Below are positions 1 to 10,245 of a stretch of 10,245 nucleotides of DNA, in pieces (within the stretch, counting starts at the first letter, position 1; every line of letters begins with the position of its first letter). The position numbers were made by a program, and so were the translations under genes. Below the pieces are notes generated by a model. It had not been told where the DNA came from, made no database searches, and worked only from the letters and a program-made list of their open reading frames with translations. Source of the stretch: JAXDLK01 sp034666665 (GTDB taxonomy: Bacteria > Desulfobacterota > Binatia > JACPRU01); NCBI GenBank assembly GCA_034666665.1, contig JAXDLK010000127.1:1-10245 (forward strand), written 5' to 3'.

Positions 1-238
1 TCGCCGATTTGGTGTTCACCACGACCGCCTGCACTCGCCCGCCGCGCACCCGCTCGCGCGCGATCTCGACCGGCGGCGCGGGGAAGCGGTTCCGGGTGAA
101 CGCACCCGCGGCCACCGCGGAGCCGTCACAGGCGATCAGCGCGAGGTCCCGCTGCCCGTCATCCTTGAGACCGCAGGCGATGCCGGCGAAGCGGAAACCG
201 GGCACCTCGATCGCCGGGTGCGGGATCTCGAGCCGCAT
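1..238 (-). CDS. argJ: ArgJ, bifunctional ornithine acetyltransferase / N-acetylglutamate synthase (N-terminal part only)
   Basis: Only the first 79 codons are in the window; the gene runs off the left edge. ArgJ moves the acetyl group from N-acetylornithine to glutamate in the cyclic arginine pathway, and in many bacteria it also makes N-acetylglutamate from acetyl-CoA. The visible part has the family's N-terminal pattern: a 'VPGFRFAGIACGLKDDGQRD' stretch, then 'LALIACD', then 'GAFTRNRFPAPPV' (compare the family's GVFTTNR-APV), then 'GGRVQAVVVN'. The catalytic Thr and autoproteolysis site lie beyond the window. The ATG at 238 is the only sensible start: it is preceded in frame by the secA stop codon, 18 bases upstream. 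No clear Shine-Dalgarno sequence is visible, so translation is probably coupled to secA. At the left edge the usual Asn-Ser-Gly-Asn-Ala motif reads Asn-Thr-Lys-Ser-Ala, a mild departure. I recall secA-argJ adjacency in Geobacter-like genomes. Confidence 0.88.
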   Translation of the reverse strand, partial: MRLEIPHPAIEVPGFRFAGIACGLKDDGQRDLALIACDGSAVAAGAFTRNRFPAPPVEIARERVRGGRVQAVVVNTKSA

Positions 239-256
239 CGGGCGTTCGTCAGGCGG

Positions 257-3991
<3,735 letters not shown>

Positions 3992-3992
3992 C

Positions 3993-5129
3993 TCAGGACA
4001 CCCGTGCCGCGCGCGGCGCCGGCGCCTCGAGAGGGCCGCCGAGCGTCCCCTCGTTCCGGTAGCGCTCGAAGAGACGGCCCCACTCCGTCTTCTGGAACTC
4101 GCGGATGCGCGCTCGCCCGACGGTCGGGTACCAGAGGAGGTCGTGGTAGACGTTCGAAGCGAAGGGCGCCCAGACGACGAGCGGAGAGTGGAGGGCGATC
4201 TTCTCGAGCGAGCGGAGCGCGCCCTTGCGGAGCATCTGGTCTCCCCAGATGACCAGGCTCTTTCGCGTGCGGAAGCCCAAGCGGAGCTGGGAGACGTCGT
4301 CGCCGGCGAGCTCGATCTCCGAGGGGTTCGCCACCCCGAGGCCGCGGTCGTGGCACATCCGGAGGTACGGGATCTCGAGCGGATCGAAGCCCATGATCTG
4401 CGCGGCGATCGCGTCGATCGCGACGCTGTCGCTCGAGGCGAGGAGCACGTTGCCGACCTTGGGGATCATCGTCCGCGGCCCCGCGCCGTCACCGCAGACG
4501 GCGCCGTCCATCACCGCGAACACTCCTGGATGGATCTCCTTCTGCATCATCACGAGGTCGACCATGACCTCGTGGATGTACTTGTGGGCGTAGTGGCGGA
4601 CCTCCTTCAGGAGCCCGCCGAACGCGTTCTTGATCGCTCCGGTGGTGGTCGAATGGCCGTGCGTCTTCACGGTCGGCAGGTGGATCACGTTCTTGCCGAC
4701 GTACATCTTCGGGATCTCGATGCCCTCGGAAAAGATGTCGTTCAGCTTGAGGAGCTGCGAGCGGAAGCGGTGCACCGTCCACTCGACCTCGGGGAGCGGA
4801 ATGAACGGCAGTCCGTATCGCTCGAGGATCGGCTGCCAGAGGTTGTTCCGGCATCCTTCCCGCGGGTTCGTGACCACGGTCTTGTTCTCGACGGGCAGGA
4901 GCTGCTCGCGGGGAAGTCCGTCCTCGAGAACGGTCCGCACCACGCCCTCGAGCTGCCAGGGCTCGGTCGAGCAAGCGGGAAAGTACTTGGTCCACGACAG
5001 GTTCAGCTTGAGGAGCGTGTCCCGTCCGGCGAGCGTCTCCTCGTAGCGGGCGAGGCGCATGACGCGGGCGTAATCCTCGAGCACGGTCTCGGGGCGGGTC
5101 CTGACGACGGCGACGACGGAGCGACTCAT
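3993..5129 (-). CDS. DUF362 domain-containing protein of unknown function
   Basis: A 378-residue protein with the DUF362 pattern. Visible landmarks are 'KLNLSW' (41-46), 'LPTVKTHG' (151-158) followed by 'TGAIKNAFGG' (163-172), 'DGAVCGDGAGP' (208-218), 'DSVAIDAIAAQIMG' (234-247) and 'GLGVANPSEIELAGDD' (263-278). DUF362 proteins have no firmly established biochemical role; some relatives are fused to ferredoxin domains. Here there is no CxxCxxC cluster, signal peptide or clear membrane helix, so it is probably a soluble cytoplasmic protein. The last 100 residues, past the core, are hydrophobic/aromatic and basic in places (e.g. 'LLWYPTVG') and could be peripheral. The ATG at 5129 has a good Shine-Dalgarno (GAGAAGGA, six bases away). 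It sits 22 bases after the phosphoribosyltransferase and one base before secA, suggesting cotranscription, but its role in lipid or export processes is not known. Confidence 0.87.
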   Translation of the reverse strand: MSRSVVAVVRTRPETVLEDYARVMRLARYEETLAGRDTLLKLNLSWTKYFPACSTEPWQLEGVVRTVLEDGLPREQLLPVENKTVVTNPREGCRNNLWQPILERYGLPFIPLPEVEWTVHRFRSQLLKLNDIFSEGIEIPKMYVGKNVIHLPTVKTHGHSTTTGAIKNAFGGLLKEVRHYAHKYIHEVMVDLVMMQKEIHPGVFAVMDGAVCGDGAGPRTMIPKVGNVLLASSDSVAIDAIAAQIMGFDPLEIPYLRMCHDRGLGVANPSEIELAGDDVSQLRLGFRTRKSLVIWGDQMLRKGALRSLEKIALHSPLVVWAPFASNVYHDLLWYPTVGRARIREFQKTEWGRLFERYRNEGTLGGPLEAPAPRAARVS

Positions 5130-5135
5130 CGGTTG

Positions 5136-5143
5136 TCCTTCTC
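5136..5143 (-). promoter_or_regulatory. Ribosome binding site of the DUF362 gene
   Basis: On the minus strand GAGAAGGA lies six bases before the ATG at 5129. It is the clearest Shine-Dalgarno in the four-gene run and fixes this start. It falls in the 22-base gap after the upstream stop codon. Confidence 0.7.
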
Positions 5144-5151
5144 GCGATAGC

Positions 5152-6138
5152 TCAAAAATACAATAGCCAGACGACGGTAGCGATCCAGAGGACGACGTTC
5201 ACCCAGAGCGGCCGGTCGGAGAGCAGGAGCTGGGTCGGGTTTCCGCCCTCCTCCCGCTGGTGAACGAGATACAAGTAACGGAAAATTCCGTACAAGACAA
5301 AAGGCAAGGTCAGGTAGAGATGCTCGGTCTGGAGCTTCTCCCGGACCTCGGACGAGGCCGTGTAGATCGCATACGCGACCACCGTCGAGGCGGTCACCAC
5401 CGCGATCATCTGGTCGAGGAAGTACGGGCTGTAGTCCCGGAGGCTCGCCCGGTGCGAGGCGGCGCGAGTCTCGAGCAGGACCACCTCGTGGCGCCGCTTG
5501 CCGAGGGCGAGGAAGAGAGCCAGCAGGAAGCTGCAGATCACCAGCCATGGCGAGACGTAGACGGCGATCGCAATTCCGCCCGCGACCGCGCGGACGACGA
5601 AGCCGGCGGCGATGCACATGACGTCGAGGATGACGACATCCTTGAGAGCGAACGAATAGGCGACCTGCAGCGCGACGTAGGCGAGCGCCGCCCCCAGGAA
5701 CTCGCGGCCGAGGACGGTCGCGAGCGCCACCCCCGCAAGCGATAGCACGGCGGCGAGCCCGAGCGCGGCCGGGATCGACACCTCGCCCGCAGCCAGGGGC
5801 CGAGACCGCTTCACCGGATGGCGACGGTCGTTCTCGACGTCGCGCACGTCGTTCAAGACGTATGACGCGCTCGCGAGCAGGCAGAACGTCAGGAACGCGA
5901 CGATCGCCCGGACCAGCGACTCGGCGACGAAGAGATGATGCGAGAAGAGCAGCGCCGCGAAGACCAGCAGGTTCTTCACCCACTGCGGTGGGCGCATCAG
6001 GACCAGTACGGCGCCGATCGGCGCGCGTACCGCGGCGGTTCCGATCGGCGGCGCGGCTCGACCGCGGTCGTCGTTCTCGACCGAGCTCACACCTTCTCGC
6101 ACGCCATCCGGCGTAGTCGAAAAGCCGCGCAGCGGCAA
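5152..6138 (-). CDS. Decaprenyl-phosphate phosphoribosyltransferase (UbiA prenyltransferase family)
   Basis: A polytopic inner-membrane enzyme of the UbiA superfamily. By similarity to the mycobacterial UbiA protein Rv3806c, it would transfer 5-phosphoribose from PRPP to a polyprenyl phosphate, the first step to lipid-linked pentose donors. Evidence: 'RPPQWVKN' (49-56) before the first membrane helix; the Asp-rich motif at 96-118 with NDxxDxxxD, 'RRHPVKRSRPLAAG' (105-118); second motif 'YSFALKDVVILDVMCIAAGF' (161-180) followed by 'VVRAVAGG'; 'GKRRHE' (213-218); and the C-terminal 'GGNPTQLLLSDRP' (298-310), all typical of this subgroup rather than of quinone or heme UbiA enzymes. About eight or nine hydrophobic helices are visible. 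The start is uncertain: the longest form begins at TTG 6138, which lies inside a terminator-like hairpin, so GTG at 6102 or 6090 may be the true start. No DprE1/DprE2 epimerase genes are in the window, so the end product is unknown. Confidence 0.88.
   Translation of the reverse strand: MPLRGFSTTPDGVREGVSSVENDDRGRAAPPIGTAAVRAPIGAVLVLMRPPQWVKNLLVFAALLFSHHLFVAESLVRAIVAFLTFCLLASASYVLNDVRDVENDRRHPVKRSRPLAAGEVSIPAALGLAAVLSLAGVALATVLGREFLGAALAYVALQVAYSFALKDVVILDVMCIAAGFVVRAVAGGIAIAVYVSPWLVICSFLLALFLALGKRRHEVVLLETRAASHRASLRDYSPYFLDQMIAVVTASTVVAYAIYTASSEVREKLQTEHLYLTLPFVLYGIFRYLYLVHQREEGGNPTQLLLSDRPLWVNVVLWIATVVWLLYF
6120..6136 (-). terminator. Small hairpin followed by T4 (possible terminator or attenuator)
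   Basis: Read on the minus strand: GCCGC-TGC-GCGGC followed by TTTT. It lies about 80 bases past the stop of the secreted-protein gene and overlaps the first codons of the longest phosphoribosyltransferase reading frame. The stem is only five base pairs and the T run only four, so chance is quite possible in GC-rich DNA. Confidence 0.35.
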
Positions 6139-6163
6139 ACCGCCGCGTGGGGCGCTGAGAACC

Positions 6164-6193
6164 CGCGGCCGGCGCTGCGACGCGCCGGCCGCG
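6164..6193 (-). terminator. Strong GC-rich hairpin downstream of the HYR-protein gene
   Basis: A perfect inverted repeat with 12-base arms (CGCGGCCGGCGC and GCGCCGGCCGCG) and a six-base loop, lying 25 bases past the stop codon at 6219. It is not followed directly by a T run on either strand. Position and stability suggest a transcription terminator or 3'-end-stabilising structure for the secreted-protein gene, separating it from the phosphoribosyltransferase-DUF362-secA-argJ run. Confidence 0.5.
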
Positions 6194-6218
6194 CATCATT
6201 CGGCCAGAGCCGCGAAGG

Positions 6219-9200
6219 TCACGAGCCCTGGTCGTGAGGCACTTTGACCGTCGTCGTCGCGCTCACGTGATTGCCCGACGCGTCGCTGCACTGGTCCTTC
6301 AGCGTGTACGTCCGCCCCGGACCGGGCCCCGTGCGCTCGGCTCTCAGGTCTGCGCTCTGCGTCCCGGTGATCACGTAGTCCGGGGAGGTCTTGCCCGATC
6401 CTTTCGCAAGCGCGGCCTCGCTGCTCGAGATCGAATCGATCTTGCACGTCGGGTTCGGATCGCAGACGTCCGTCGCCGACGCGGACACCGTGACCGGCAC
6501 CATCTTGTGGTTCGGCGGATGCAGGACGTTCGGGCTCGCCGAGACGGAGGTGATCGTCGGCGGCGTCGTGTCCGCCACGGTCACGTCGAAATTGCAACTG
6601 TCGGTGTTGTTCGACGTGTCCTTCGCTTCGCACGTGACGGTCGTCGTGCCGAGCGGGAACGTGGACCCGGAGGGGGGCGCGCACGTCGTCGTCACGCCCG
6701 GACAATTGTCGGACGCCTCCGGTGCGTACGTCACAGGCGCTCCGTTCGGACCGGCACACTCGGCGGTCGTCGACGACGGACACGTGATCATCGGATCTTC
6801 GTGGTCCTCGACCGTCACGTTCGCCGTGCAAGATGCCGAGTTGCCGTTCTGATCGGTGACGGTGAGCTTGACGTTCGTCGTGCCCTTCGGGTACGGCCCC
6901 GGTGGCTCCTGCTTCGTCGTGATGTCGTCGTTGTCGCCCCCGTTGTTCGAGCCGTCGTCGATCGAGACGTTGCTCGCCTCGCACTTGCCCGGGTCGGTGT
7001 TCACCGTGCGATCCTTGCACTTCGCAACCGGGGGCACGGTGTCGCGAATCGTGAAGAAGAGATCGATGCCCGGGCCGCCGCTCGCCGGCGTCGCCGACGC
7101 CCACGCCTGCAAGAAGTGGCCGACGGCACACGCGTTGCCGTTGTAGTCGCCGTACTTCGGGCAGCCGCCCCCCCAGGTCTGGCAGGTCTCGCCCATGTTC
7201 GGGCACGCCGGTCCCGTCGTGAAGTCGCACGCCTGGTTCGAGTCTCCGGCCTGCGGCGGCGTCCGTGTGCAGCGACCGGCGAGCTGCGGCTGCGCGGAGC
7301 AGGTCTCGGAGTCCCCCGTGGCGCGGCTGCCGCACGGCCAGCTCGCCGCGCTCCCCGCGGCCTGACCGGCAGCGCACTGCGCGTCCGCCGTGCTCGGGTC
7401 GTTGATCTGGAACTCGGTGCCAGCGGCGAGGGTACCGCCGAGGCCGGTGAAGCCCGCCGTCGCGCCGTAAAAGTCAGTGAGGTCATTGGCGCCGGCCGTG
7501 GCGGCCCGGCGATCGTACCATGAGGCGAACGCCGTGCCATTGGTCGTACATACCCACGGCATGTAGCGCCGACCCGTCGGGGCACCATTCAGCGTCGCGT
7601 TCTGCACCCACGTGACGCCGCTGTCCGTCGAGGCGCGGACGATGGCGTTCTCGTTCCCGGCTGCGGTGTTCTGCGCGTACGTGTAAAAAAGCCGCGTCGC
7701 GTTCGTGTCGTCTACGGCAACCATGGGACTCCGTAGCGTGTTCCCGTTGTTGCAGCGGTCGAGCCCAGCGATCGGACAGGGAAGGTCGTTCACGCCGGTC
7801 GCGACGGTCACCGGGAAGCCCGCGTCGGCGGTCATCATGTTCGTGTTCGCGCACGCGGGGAAGCGATCGACCATGAGGTTGTTCCCGTTCACGTACGCCA
7901 CGTACACGCGCCCGTCAGGTCCGACGTTGACGCGAGGGAAGTCGCCCGCGGTTCCGACGTTCGCGGCGCTCCAGGTGTTGCCGCCGTCGAGCGAGCAAAC
8001 GATCCCCCAAGACGGCGTCGCGAAGCCGTTCCGGAAGACGGAGTAGACACGATCGCCGGCCGCCGGCGAATTGCGATCCGCGGCGATGTGCTCCTGGTCC
8101 GGGATCTGTCCGCCCGTGAAGCCGCACTGTCCGGTCCCGCAGGTGAAAGCGTTCGCGCGGAACGTGAACGTCTGGCCGTTGTTCGTCGAGACGTTGATCG
8201 CCGTCGAGCTGTTGTTGATCGTGGCCTCGTAGAAGGTTCCGGTACCGTTGTTGCTCCATGCCATCGAGCAATCGCCGCCGGTCGTGCTCGGGAAGTTCCC
8301 GAACCATGGCCACGTCTGGCCGCCGTCGTTCGACGCCGTCCACACGCGCTGCTGCCCGACGACGATGTTCCGGCCGTTCGCGGAGACCGCGACTTCCATC
8401 TCGCTCGCGGTACCGCCGTTCAGGAGCCGCTGCGCGACGCCCGGCGAAGAGAGGGTCGATTCGGACGGGTCCGCCTGGCCGCTCGGCGGCGGGTCCGCCT
8501 CCTCTTCCTCCTCCTCGCCCTCCATCAATTCGTCGTCGTCCTCTACTTCGCCGTCGAGGAGGTCCGCGTAGGCGACCTCGACGTTCCAGAGGCGGGCAAG
8601 GACCTTGCGTGCGATCCGCGCCATGCGCGCGAGCCTCGCGCCCGTGCCGTCGACGGCCGCGTCGGCCGACACGAACGTGACGCTCTTCTCGATCGTCGCG
8701 ACGAGCTCGGCGAGTGCCGCTGGCGCGCCGGCCGGCAGGCTGCCGTCGAGCCGGATCAAGCGCGTGTCCGATGCGATCGCGGTCGTGATCGTCAGCGCCA
8801 GACCGGACTCGCTTGCCGCTGGCCCGTTACCGGTCGTCGGCCACGGCGTCTCGTGCCGCCGCTGGATCGCGGGTCGGCCCATGACGGTGATCGACTCGAC
8901 GGGGTCGTCCGTCTCCGATCCGATCTCCTCGAGGCGGCGGATGGCCTCGTCGTGGCTCGTCCGCTCCTCCATGGAAATCCGGATCTGCGGCGTGCGCAGG
9001 AAGCGCGCCGGCGGCAGCTTCCCGGCCTCGCCCGGCGGGACGTTCACGACAATCGTGACGCCGCCCTGACGGAGCACGCTCCAGCCTTCCGGGTACGCTA
9101 CCGCGAACCCGTCGATCTGCACGGAATTCAGCAGGGGAACGAGATCGGCCGCGAGCCCTCTCGATGGAAACAGGCCCGCGACTGACACGAGCGCACACAC

Positions 9201-9233
9201 GACGACGACGAGCGCCAGACGCAAACGAGGCAT
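6219..9233 (-). CDS. Secreted Asp-box propeller protein with HYR and Ig-like domains
   Basis: A 1004-residue exported mosaic protein of unknown function. Order: Sec-type signal peptide (1-29, Arg near the N-terminus, Val/Leu/Ala core, cleavage probably after 'SRGLAA'); a domain at about 31-190 with 'FAVAYPEGW' (43-51), resembling PsbP/DUF1795-like folds; an acidic linker (227-247, 15 of 21 residues Asp/Glu); a sialidase-like beta-propeller (about 265-720) with four Asp boxes: SNDGGQTW (301-308), STNNGQTF (349-356), SLDGGNTW (414-421), STDSGVTW (535-542); a Cys-rich insert (620-702); two HYR domains (about 731-809 and 810-888); and a final Ig-like domain (889-998). The catalytic Arg triad of true sialidases is not apparent, so a binding or structural role is more likely. 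The ATG at 9233 is chosen over further upstream codons because it gives the signal peptide and has a Shine-Dalgarno; the longer frame would overlap murI. Flanking gaps suggest its own transcript. Confidence 0.85.
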   Translation of the reverse strand: MPRLRLALVVVVCALVSVAGLFPSRGLAADLVPLLNSVQIDGFAVAYPEGWSVLRQGGVTIVVNVPPGEAGKLPPARFLRTPQIRISMEERTSHDEAIRRLEEIGSETDDPVESITVMGRPAIQRRHETPWPTTGNGPAASESGLALTITTAIASDTRLIRLDGSLPAGAPAALAELVATIEKSVTFVSADAAVDGTGARLARMARIARKVLARLWNVEVAYADLLDGEVEDDDELMEGEEEEEEADPPPSGQADPSESTLSSPGVAQRLLNGGTASEMEVAVSANGRNIVVGQQRVWTASNDGGQTWPWFGNFPSTTGGDCSMAWSNNGTGTFYEATINNSSTAINVSTNNGQTFTFRANAFTCGTGQCGFTGGQIPDQEHIAADRNSPAAGDRVYSVFRNGFATPSWGIVCSLDGGNTWSAANVGTAGDFPRVNVGPDGRVYVAYVNGNNLMVDRFPACANTNMMTADAGFPVTVATGVNDLPCPIAGLDRCNNGNTLRSPMVAVDDTNATRLFYTYAQNTAAGNENAIVRASTDSGVTWVQNATLNGAPTGRRYMPWVCTTNGTAFASWYDRRAATAGANDLTDFYGATAGFTGLGGTLAAGTEFQINDPSTADAQCAAGQAAGSAASWPCGSRATGDSETCSAQPQLAGRCTRTPPQAGDSNQACDFTTGPACPNMGETCQTWGGGCPKYGDYNGNACAVGHFLQAWASATPASGGPGIDLFFTIRDTVPPVAKCKDRTVNTDPGKCEASNVSIDDGSNNGGDNDDITTKQEPPGPYPKGTTNVKLTVTDQNGNSASCTANVTVEDHEDPMITCPSSTTAECAGPNGAPVTYAPEASDNCPGVTTTCAPPSGSTFPLGTTTVTCEAKDTSNNTDSCNFDVTVADTTPPTITSVSASPNVLHPPNHKMVPVTVSASATDVCDPNPTCKIDSISSSEAALAKGSGKTSPDYVITGTQSADLRAERTGPGPGRTYTLKDQCSDASGNHVSATTTVKVPHDQGS
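6567..7043 (-). repeat. Tandem HYR (hyalin repeat) domains within the secreted protein
   Basis: Residues about 731-889 form two diverged copies of one unit. Each starts with a 'D-x-x-P-P/M-x-x-C' type segment ('DTVPPVAKC', 'DHEDPMITC') and ends with 'GTT-x-V ... D-x-x-x-N-x-x-S/D-S-C-x-x-x-V-x-V'. This is the HYR immunoglobulin-like fold, common in surface and adhesion proteins. A third start, 'DTTPPTITS', opens the last Ig-like domain, which lacks the early Cys. Confidence 0.75.
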
Positions 9234-9241
9234 TTCGTCTA

Positions 9242-9249
9242 CCCTTCCC
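9242..9249 (-). promoter_or_regulatory. Ribosome binding site of the secreted-protein gene
   Basis: On the minus strand GGGAAGGG lies eight bases before the ATG at 9233. It supports this start, which gives a good signal peptide, over the in-frame extension that runs back into murI. Confidence 0.6.
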
Positions 9250-9300
9250 GGCCGCCCGAAGTGACGCGACCGACCACCAGCTGAAATGTGGCCGGGCGAT

Positions 9301-9320
9301 GCCACGGCGCGGCCCGTGGC
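9301..9320 (-). terminator. Hairpin in the murI to secreted-protein gap
   Basis: An inverted repeat with seven-base arms (GCCACGG / CCGTGGC) and a six-base loop, 38 bases past the murI stop codon. There is no T run after it on the minus strand. It could end murI transcription or sit in the leader of the next gene. The remainder of the 124-base gap (9234-9357) shows no convincing promoter to the eye. Confidence 0.35.
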
Positions 9321-9357
9321 GTCAAGCGGCTTGGATGAAATCCGACGAAGGGTTCGT

Positions 9358-10161
9358 TCAGCGCTCGATCCGGACCGCAGATTCGACGCGCTCGCCGAGG
9401 AAGCGGCGCCCGACCTTGACGAAGCGGTCGGGCGCATCGGTGACGAAGAAGCTCGTGCTCCCCTGCCCCGGCGCGCGATCACTGCCGCCGGCCGCGAGGA
9501 TCTCCGCCACCTCGCGCGCCGTCTCCTCGGCGGAATCGATCAGCGCCACGTCCGCTCCCAGAAACGCCGCGATCACCCCCCGCAGCAGCGGGTAGTGCGT
9601 GCAGCCGAGGATCAGCACGTCGATGCCGCTCCGCCGCAGGCTCTCGAGGTAGACGGCCACCGTCGCGCTCGCCACCTCGTTGTCGGTCCAGCCTTCCTCG
9701 GCGAGCGGCACGAAGAGCGGACACGCTCGCGTGTAGATCTCGAGCTTCGGCCGGAGACTCCGGAGAGCGCGCGTGTAGGCGCCGCTCGCGATCGTCGCCT
9801 CGGTGCCGATCACACCGACCCGTCCGCTCCTCGTCCGCTCGATCGCCGCCTTCGCGCCGGGATCGATGACACCGACGACGGGCACGTCACAGCGGCGGCG
9901 AACCGCATCGAGCGCCACGGCGGACATGGTGTTGCAGGCGACCACCAGGAGCTTCATCCCCTTGCCGAGGAGGAACTCGGCGTTCTCGATGGCGTACTGC
10001 GTGACGGTCTCTGCGGATTTCGTGCCGTACGGGGTGCGGCCGGTATCGCCGAGATAGACGAGGTTTTCGCCGGGCAGTGCCTCCATCAGCCGGTGCATGA
10101 CGGTGAGGCCGCCCACCCCCGAGTCGAAGATGCCGATCGCGTCGCGGTCCAAGGAAGTCAC
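9358..10161 (-). CDS. murI: Glutamate racemase
   Basis: Converts L-glutamate to D-glutamate for peptidoglycan precursor synthesis in the cytoplasm, by a cofactor-free two-base mechanism using two cysteines. From the chosen start the protein has 267 residues, the usual family length. Visible motifs: 'IGIFDSGVGGLTV' (9-21, Asp13 and Ser14), 'LGDTGRTPYGTKS' (37-49), 'VVACNTMSA' (73-81, catalytic Cys76), 'GVIGTEATI' (116-124), 'LILGCTHYPLL' (183-193, catalytic Cys187 and His189), and the C-terminal 'FFVTDAPDRFVKVGRRFLGE' (238-257). The GTG at 10161 puts eight residues before the IGIFDSG core, as in relatives. A longer frame from GTG at 10221 adds 20 Arg/Ala/Cys-rich residues that look non-coding, and TTG at 10152 is also possible. 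None has a clear Shine-Dalgarno. Confidence 0.95.
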   Translation of the reverse strand: MTSLDRDAIGIFDSGVGGLTVMHRLMEALPGENLVYLGDTGRTPYGTKSAETVTQYAIENAEFLLGKGMKLLVVACNTMSAVALDAVRRRCDVPVVGVIDPGAKAAIERTRSGRVGVIGTEATIASGAYTRALRSLRPKLEIYTRACPLFVPLAEEGWTDNEVASATVAVYLESLRRSGIDVLILGCTHYPLLRGVIAAFLGADVALIDSAEETAREVAEILAAGGSDRAPGQGSTSFFVTDAPDRFVKVGRRFLGERVESAVRIER

Positions 10162-10245
10162 CCGTGCGCGTGCGCGGCAGGCGGAGCGGGCATGCGCGAA
10201 CCGTACGCAGTTTCCCGCCACTGCCGCAAGCGCCGGAAAAAGGGG

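Noticed and set aside
4006..4026. Overlapping GC palindromes (GCCGCGCGCGGC and GGCGCCGGCGCC) near the end of the DUF362 gene.
   Set aside because: They lie within the Ala/Pro/Arg-rich C-terminal coding region and follow from codon use; no T run follows and secA starts immediately after.
9234..9357. TTGACG on the minus strand (about 9321-9326) as a -35 box for the secreted-protein gene.
   Set aside because: No acceptable -10 box lies 16-18 bases downstream; that spacer holds the GC-rich hairpin instead.
9234..9482. In-frame N-terminal extension of the secreted protein back to 9482.
   Set aside because: It would overlap the end of murI, is Arg/Ser/Ala-rich, and would bury the signal peptide. 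The ATG at 9233 has a Shine-Dalgarno.
10162..10221. Longer murI start at GTG 10221.
   Set aside because: The added 20 residues are Arg/Ala/Cys-rich with no family match. It is not fully excluded, since no start has a clear ribosome site.

Overview
The window is a GC-rich (roughly two-thirds G+C by eye) bacterial chromosomal segment. All six recognisable genes lie on the minus strand, so transcription runs from high to low coordinates: murI, a large secreted Asp-box/HYR protein, a UbiA-family decaprenyl-phosphate phosphoribosyltransferase, a DUF362 protein, secA, and argJ (cut by the left edge). There are no tRNA or rRNA genes, CRISPR arrays, transposases or phage genes. The gene set (SecA with a C-terminal zinc tail, MurI, a Sec-type signal peptide) fits a free-living bacterium. 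The GC content, the secA-argJ adjacency and the HYR/Asp-box secreted protein suggest a soil or environmental lineage of the former Deltaproteobacteria (Myxococcota, Desulfobacterota or Binatota-like). That placement is inference only.

Layout from right to left. murI (9358-10161, perhaps starting as far up as 10221) encodes glutamate racemase for peptidoglycan precursors. A 124-base gap with a small hairpin separates it from a 1004-residue secreted protein (6219-9233): signal peptide, a PsbP/DUF1795-like 'YPEGW' domain, a strongly acidic linker, an Asp-box (sialidase/BNR-type) propeller with a Cys-rich insert, and two HYR domains plus one more Ig-like domain. An 80-base gap with a strong 12-bp-stem hairpin and a second small hairpin followed by T4 follows. 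Then comes a tightly packed run of four genes: the phosphoribosyltransferase (5152-6138, start uncertain), DUF362 (3993-5129), secA (257-3991) and argJ (1-238). Their gaps are 22, 1 and 18 bases, so they are probably cotranscribed and partly translationally coupled.

The genes are mostly housekeeping and do not form one obvious pathway: cell-wall precursor synthesis (murI), lipid-linked pentose synthesis in the membrane (phosphoribosyltransferase), Sec export (secA) and arginine biosynthesis (argJ). The most unusual item is SecA. At 1244 residues it is over 300 residues longer than E. coli SecA, and nearly all the excess is one in-frame, charged, helix-rich insertion of about 325 residues in the variable subdomain of the second nucleotide-binding domain. 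The secreted mosaic protein and the uncharacterised DUF362 gene between a polyprenyl-phosphate enzyme and secA are the other points worth a second look. I found no evidence for a wholly new multi-gene system.
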